Source: Chthoniobacterales bacterium (GTDB lineage Bacteria; Verrucomicrobiota; Verrucomicrobiia; Chthoniobacterales; UBA10450). From it: a DNA stretch of 6,774 nt. The notes beneath the pieces were generated by a model, which was not told where the DNA came from, did no database searches, and saw nothing but the letters and a program-made list of their open reading frames with translations. Shown piece after piece: positions 4,984-6,774 of this stretch; positions within the stretch are counted from its first letter, which is position 1, and the number at the start of each line of letters is the position of its first letter. The stretch spans positions 1-6,774 of the forward strand of contig JACCTI010000293.1 of assembly GCA_013812515.1 (NCBI GenBank). Direction: 5' to 3'. The position numbers and the translations under genes are program-made.

Positions 4984-5931
4984 TCAGCGATCGGGCACGA
5001 CGTGCTTCGCCATCGGGTAGAGCGCAGGGCAACAGCCGATCGTTTCGCAGAACGCTTTGCTGAAATGGCTGAGGCTCGCATAACCGACTTCGGTGGCCGC
5101 TTCGGTCACGTTGTAGCGCCCGCTGCGCAGCAGTTCCGCCGCGCGTTCCATGCGCAGGTTGCGCAGGAACTGCGGGATCGTCAGGCCCACTTCACGCGAG
5201 AAGATGCGGCTGAGATGAAACGGGCTGCAGCCCACTTCCTGGCCGAGCGCTTCCAAGGTGGGCGGATTCGCTAGATCGCGCACGAGCAATTCCTTGGTTC
5301 GTTCAACGCGATCGCGCGCGACGCGCTTCTGCCGCATGCAGAAAAGTTCCGGATCTTTCGGCGCGAAAAGAAAGTGTGCCATCAGCTCGAGCGACTTGCT
5401 CTGATACCAAAGGCTCTGCGCGGCTTTCGCGACCGGCGGCGCAAGGAGACTGCTCACGACCTTCCGTTGCTCGCTGCCCATCGTGCGGGGCGTTGAGACA
5501 ATGCTGCCTTGCTTGTCCGCGAAGATGGCCCGGCGCATCTGCGGCTCGAGATCCGCTTCGCAATCCGCCAGTTGCTTCCGGAGGTGACCGCGCGAGAACT
5601 CGAGGGTAACAAACTGGTGTCGATCGTGCGCGCGACGTATTGCGGGCAGCGGCTCATCCGCAATCGAGTAGTAGCCAGCGCTGCCGGAGACATAATCGCC
5701 CTGCGCGTCAGAGCCGATGGCGCCGCGGCCAGCCAGATTCAAACAGAACTCCACGCTCTGCGGGCGGAAGCTGCCGCCCCAATCAAGCGGCTGCTGCGCC
5801 CGAAAATCGTGCCACTCGAGACTGATTCCCTGCTGCTCGAAATCGCCGTACAACGGGCGCCAGCCTTGTTGCACTCCCTGCCACGAGCGCGCGGAGGAAG
5901 TCGCTTGTTGTTCGGAGATCACCGCCGGCAA
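4984..5931 (-). CDS. AraC/XylS-family transcriptional regulator
   Basis: This is a 315-residue DNA-binding regulator of a length normal for the family. Residues 1-190 form a divergent N-terminal sensing or dimerisation region with WHDF (40-43), FRPQSVEFCLNLAGRG (55-70) and HQFVTLEF (105-112), a cupin-like strand pattern. Residues 208-310 are the AraC DNA-binding domain. The first helix-turn-helix (about 224-247) has TLEALGQEVGCSPFHLSRIF, followed by the linker MERAAELLRSG (261-271). The second (about 274-298) has VTEAATEVGYASLSHFSKAF, then the conserved G..P..Y element (GCCPALYP, 299-306). The start is uncertain. TTG 5929-5931 is the first start after an upstream in-frame stop, GTG 5920-5922 is close behind, and neither has a good ribosome-binding site. 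An ATG at 6031 lies in another frame. The ligand and targets are unknown; it lies upstream of purH on the same strand, but this does not show purine control. Confidence 0.93.
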   Translation of the reverse strand: MPAVISEQQATSSARSWQGVQQGWRPLYGDFEQQGISLEWHDFRAQQPLDWGGSFRPQSVEFCLNLAGRGAIGSDAQGDYVSGSAGYYSIADEPLPAIRRAHDRHQFVTLEFSRGHLRKQLADCEADLEPQMRRAIFADKQGSIVSTPRTMGSEQRKVVSSLLAPPVAKAAQSLWYQSKSLELMAHFLFAPKDPELFCMRQKRVARDRVERTKELLVRDLANPPTLEALGQEVGCSPFHLSRIFSREVGLTIPQFLRNLRMERAAELLRSGRYNVTEAATEVGYASLSHFSKAFCETIGCCPALYPMAKHVVPDR

Positions 5932-6020
5932 TTACGAATGCTGCGCCGGGAATTGCAAGGCGGCACTCGCAGCCGGCTTCGCGTGACGGGTAGAGACCGC
6001 GGAGGATCTTGGCTGGCGCT

Positions 6021-6055
6021 GCGGCGGTCATAGACGGCCGCTACAGGAACAGCGG
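6021..6055 (-). terminator. Overlapping hairpins after the PepSY-like gene
   Basis: Two alternative stems overlap here. CCGCT (6038-6042) can pair with AGCGG (6051-6055). GCGG..GTC (6021-6029) can pair with GAC..CCGC (6033-6041) with a small internal loop. They lie directly after the stop of the upstream gene and before the AraC-type gene. No T-run is present; partial termination or RNA processing is the most that can be said. Confidence 0.3.
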
Positions 6056-6774
6056 TCAGCCGCGGCGGCTGATGAAATCGTCGAAGTTGCGCCGCGCGCG
6101 CTCAAAGATTTGCTGCGCGCCGCGCTTCGTCTGACGGAACATGCGCTTGATCTGGGCCTTCACGATGTTCTCGTCGCCATCGCTTTCATCCACTTCGTCG
6201 CCGTCCACAATGTCGCCACTCTCCTCGTCGCCCGTGTATTGATCGTCGGGCTCAGGAACACCAGGCTCGATGCGACCGGAGCGCCGATCGTCAGCGGGAT
6301 CCTGCTCCACGTGCGCCATGTTCGCCCCGCGATACATGCCCTCAACCCGCGTCACGTTCCCTTTGTTCGCGTTGATGTGGATGGTGCCGAGAGGCGCGCG
6401 CGATTGATTCTGAATCGTGACAATCCAAGTCGGATTGCCGCGCTCGTTCGTTCGCAGCGCATAGGTGACGAAGTCGAAATTCTGATGCGACTTATCCGCA
6501 GTGTAACTCGCAACCTGGAATGCGCCGGTGGAGTCGAGATTCAGTTGTGAGGTTTTGAGCGTGGCGCCTTTCGTGGAGGCGGCAACCGTTCCGCTCGGCG
6601 TGCGATTCGAAACGATCCGGCCGTTCGCTACGACCAACTCGCGCACCCCGCCGGGCGCGCCGCGATCAGCGATGAGCACATTCCATCGCGCGGGTTGCGG
6701 ATCGCCATCCACGCCCGTGACGGAAATGATGCGCGCGAGCGCGGCGCGATGGAATTGGCTTCCGACCACACGAA
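6056..6774 (-). CDS. Protein with two PepSY-like repeats and a charge-segregated tail (5' truncated)
   Basis: The frame is open to the window edge and stops at TGA 6056-6058, so at least 238 residues of a longer protein are present. A GTG at 6767-6769 could start it, but the sequence there already looks like mid-protein and a signal peptide is expected upstream. Numbering from that GTG, residues 13-55 (ISVTGVDGDPQPARWNVLI, then ELVVANGRIVSNRT) and about 96-148 (FDFVTYALRTNERGNPTWIV, then HINANKGNVTRVEGM) follow the same plan: helix, W-x-V strand, then a strand with G-x-I/V. I recall this plan from PepSY-like exported proteins of Verrucomicrobiota. Between the repeats lies SQLNLDSTGAF. Residues 155-201 are strongly acidic (DDQYTGDEESGDIVDGDEVD), and 202-237 are basic and helical (AQIKRMFRQTKRGAQQIFER). 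The function is unknown. It is the first gene of the minus-strand block, 124 bases before the AraC-type regulator. Confidence 0.75.
   Translation of the reverse strand, partial: RVVGSQFHRAALARIISVTGVDGDPQPARWNVLIADRGAPGGVRELVVANGRIVSNRTPSGTVAASTKGATLKTSQLNLDSTGAFQVASYTADKSHQNFDFVTYALRTNERGNPTWIVTIQNQSRAPLGTIHINANKGNVTRVEGMYRGANMAHVEQDPADDRRSGRIEPGVPEPDDQYTGDEESGDIVDGDEVDESDGDENIVKAQIKRMFRQTKRGAQQIFERARRNFDDFISRRG

Noticed and set aside
4872..5081. Upstream extension of purH to 5081
   Set aside because: The extension is Arg/Ser-rich, overlaps the end of the regulator gene and has no counterpart in the PurH family, which starts at the MKIRRALISVSDKTG region.
4711..5274. A 187-codon plus-strand open frame spanning the purH/AraC gap
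   Set aside because: It is opposite two confident minus-strand genes and reads as their reverse-strand shadow.
1..6774. CRISPR array, tRNA, rRNA, or insertion sequence with a transposase
   Set aside because: I looked for regularly spaced direct repeats, cloverleaf-like arms with conserved loops, and transposase motifs on both strands and found none.

Overview
This is a GC-rich bacterial fragment. It most likely comes from a Verrucomicrobiota genome of the Spartobacteria/Chthoniobacterales type. The best clue is the broken exported-protein gene at about 2482-3107, which ends in a VPETGST motif, a hydrophobic stretch and a basic tail. That is the layout of the VPDSG-type (PEP-CTERM-like) exosortase sorting signal known mainly from Verrucomicrobiota. 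The phylum is an inference; no rRNA or other decisive marker is present.

The window has two halves. The left part (1-3107) is gene-poor and looks eroded. It opens with the C-terminal end of a membrane protein (2-178). The same 3' end and its downstream flank are then repeated at an offset of 297 bases, as a frameshifted copy (302-474), with a palindrome at the junction. Two decayed reading frames follow on the minus strand (630-894 and 965-1279). Next comes one intact small gene, a minus-strand glycine-zipper protein (1420-1920), with a convincing Rho-independent terminator just after it. A plus-strand gene for a VPDSG-type exported protein (2482-3107) closes this half; it is interrupted by an in-frame TGA and a one-base deletion.

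The right part (3342-6774) is compact, intact and entirely on the minus strand. In transcription order it holds a 5'-truncated gene for a protein with two PepSY-like repeats and a charge-segregated tail (6774-6056), an AraC-family regulator (5931-4984) and the purine enzyme PurH (4871-3342). Gaps are 124 and 112 bases, so co-transcription is possible but unproven. A 9-bp perfect hairpin lies between the regulator and purH and could be a terminator, attenuator or operator. Nothing shows that the regulator controls purH.

I do not see a complete new system here. The most interesting material is the gene-end duplication with its junction palindrome, and the cluster of broken genes next to an intact housekeeping block.
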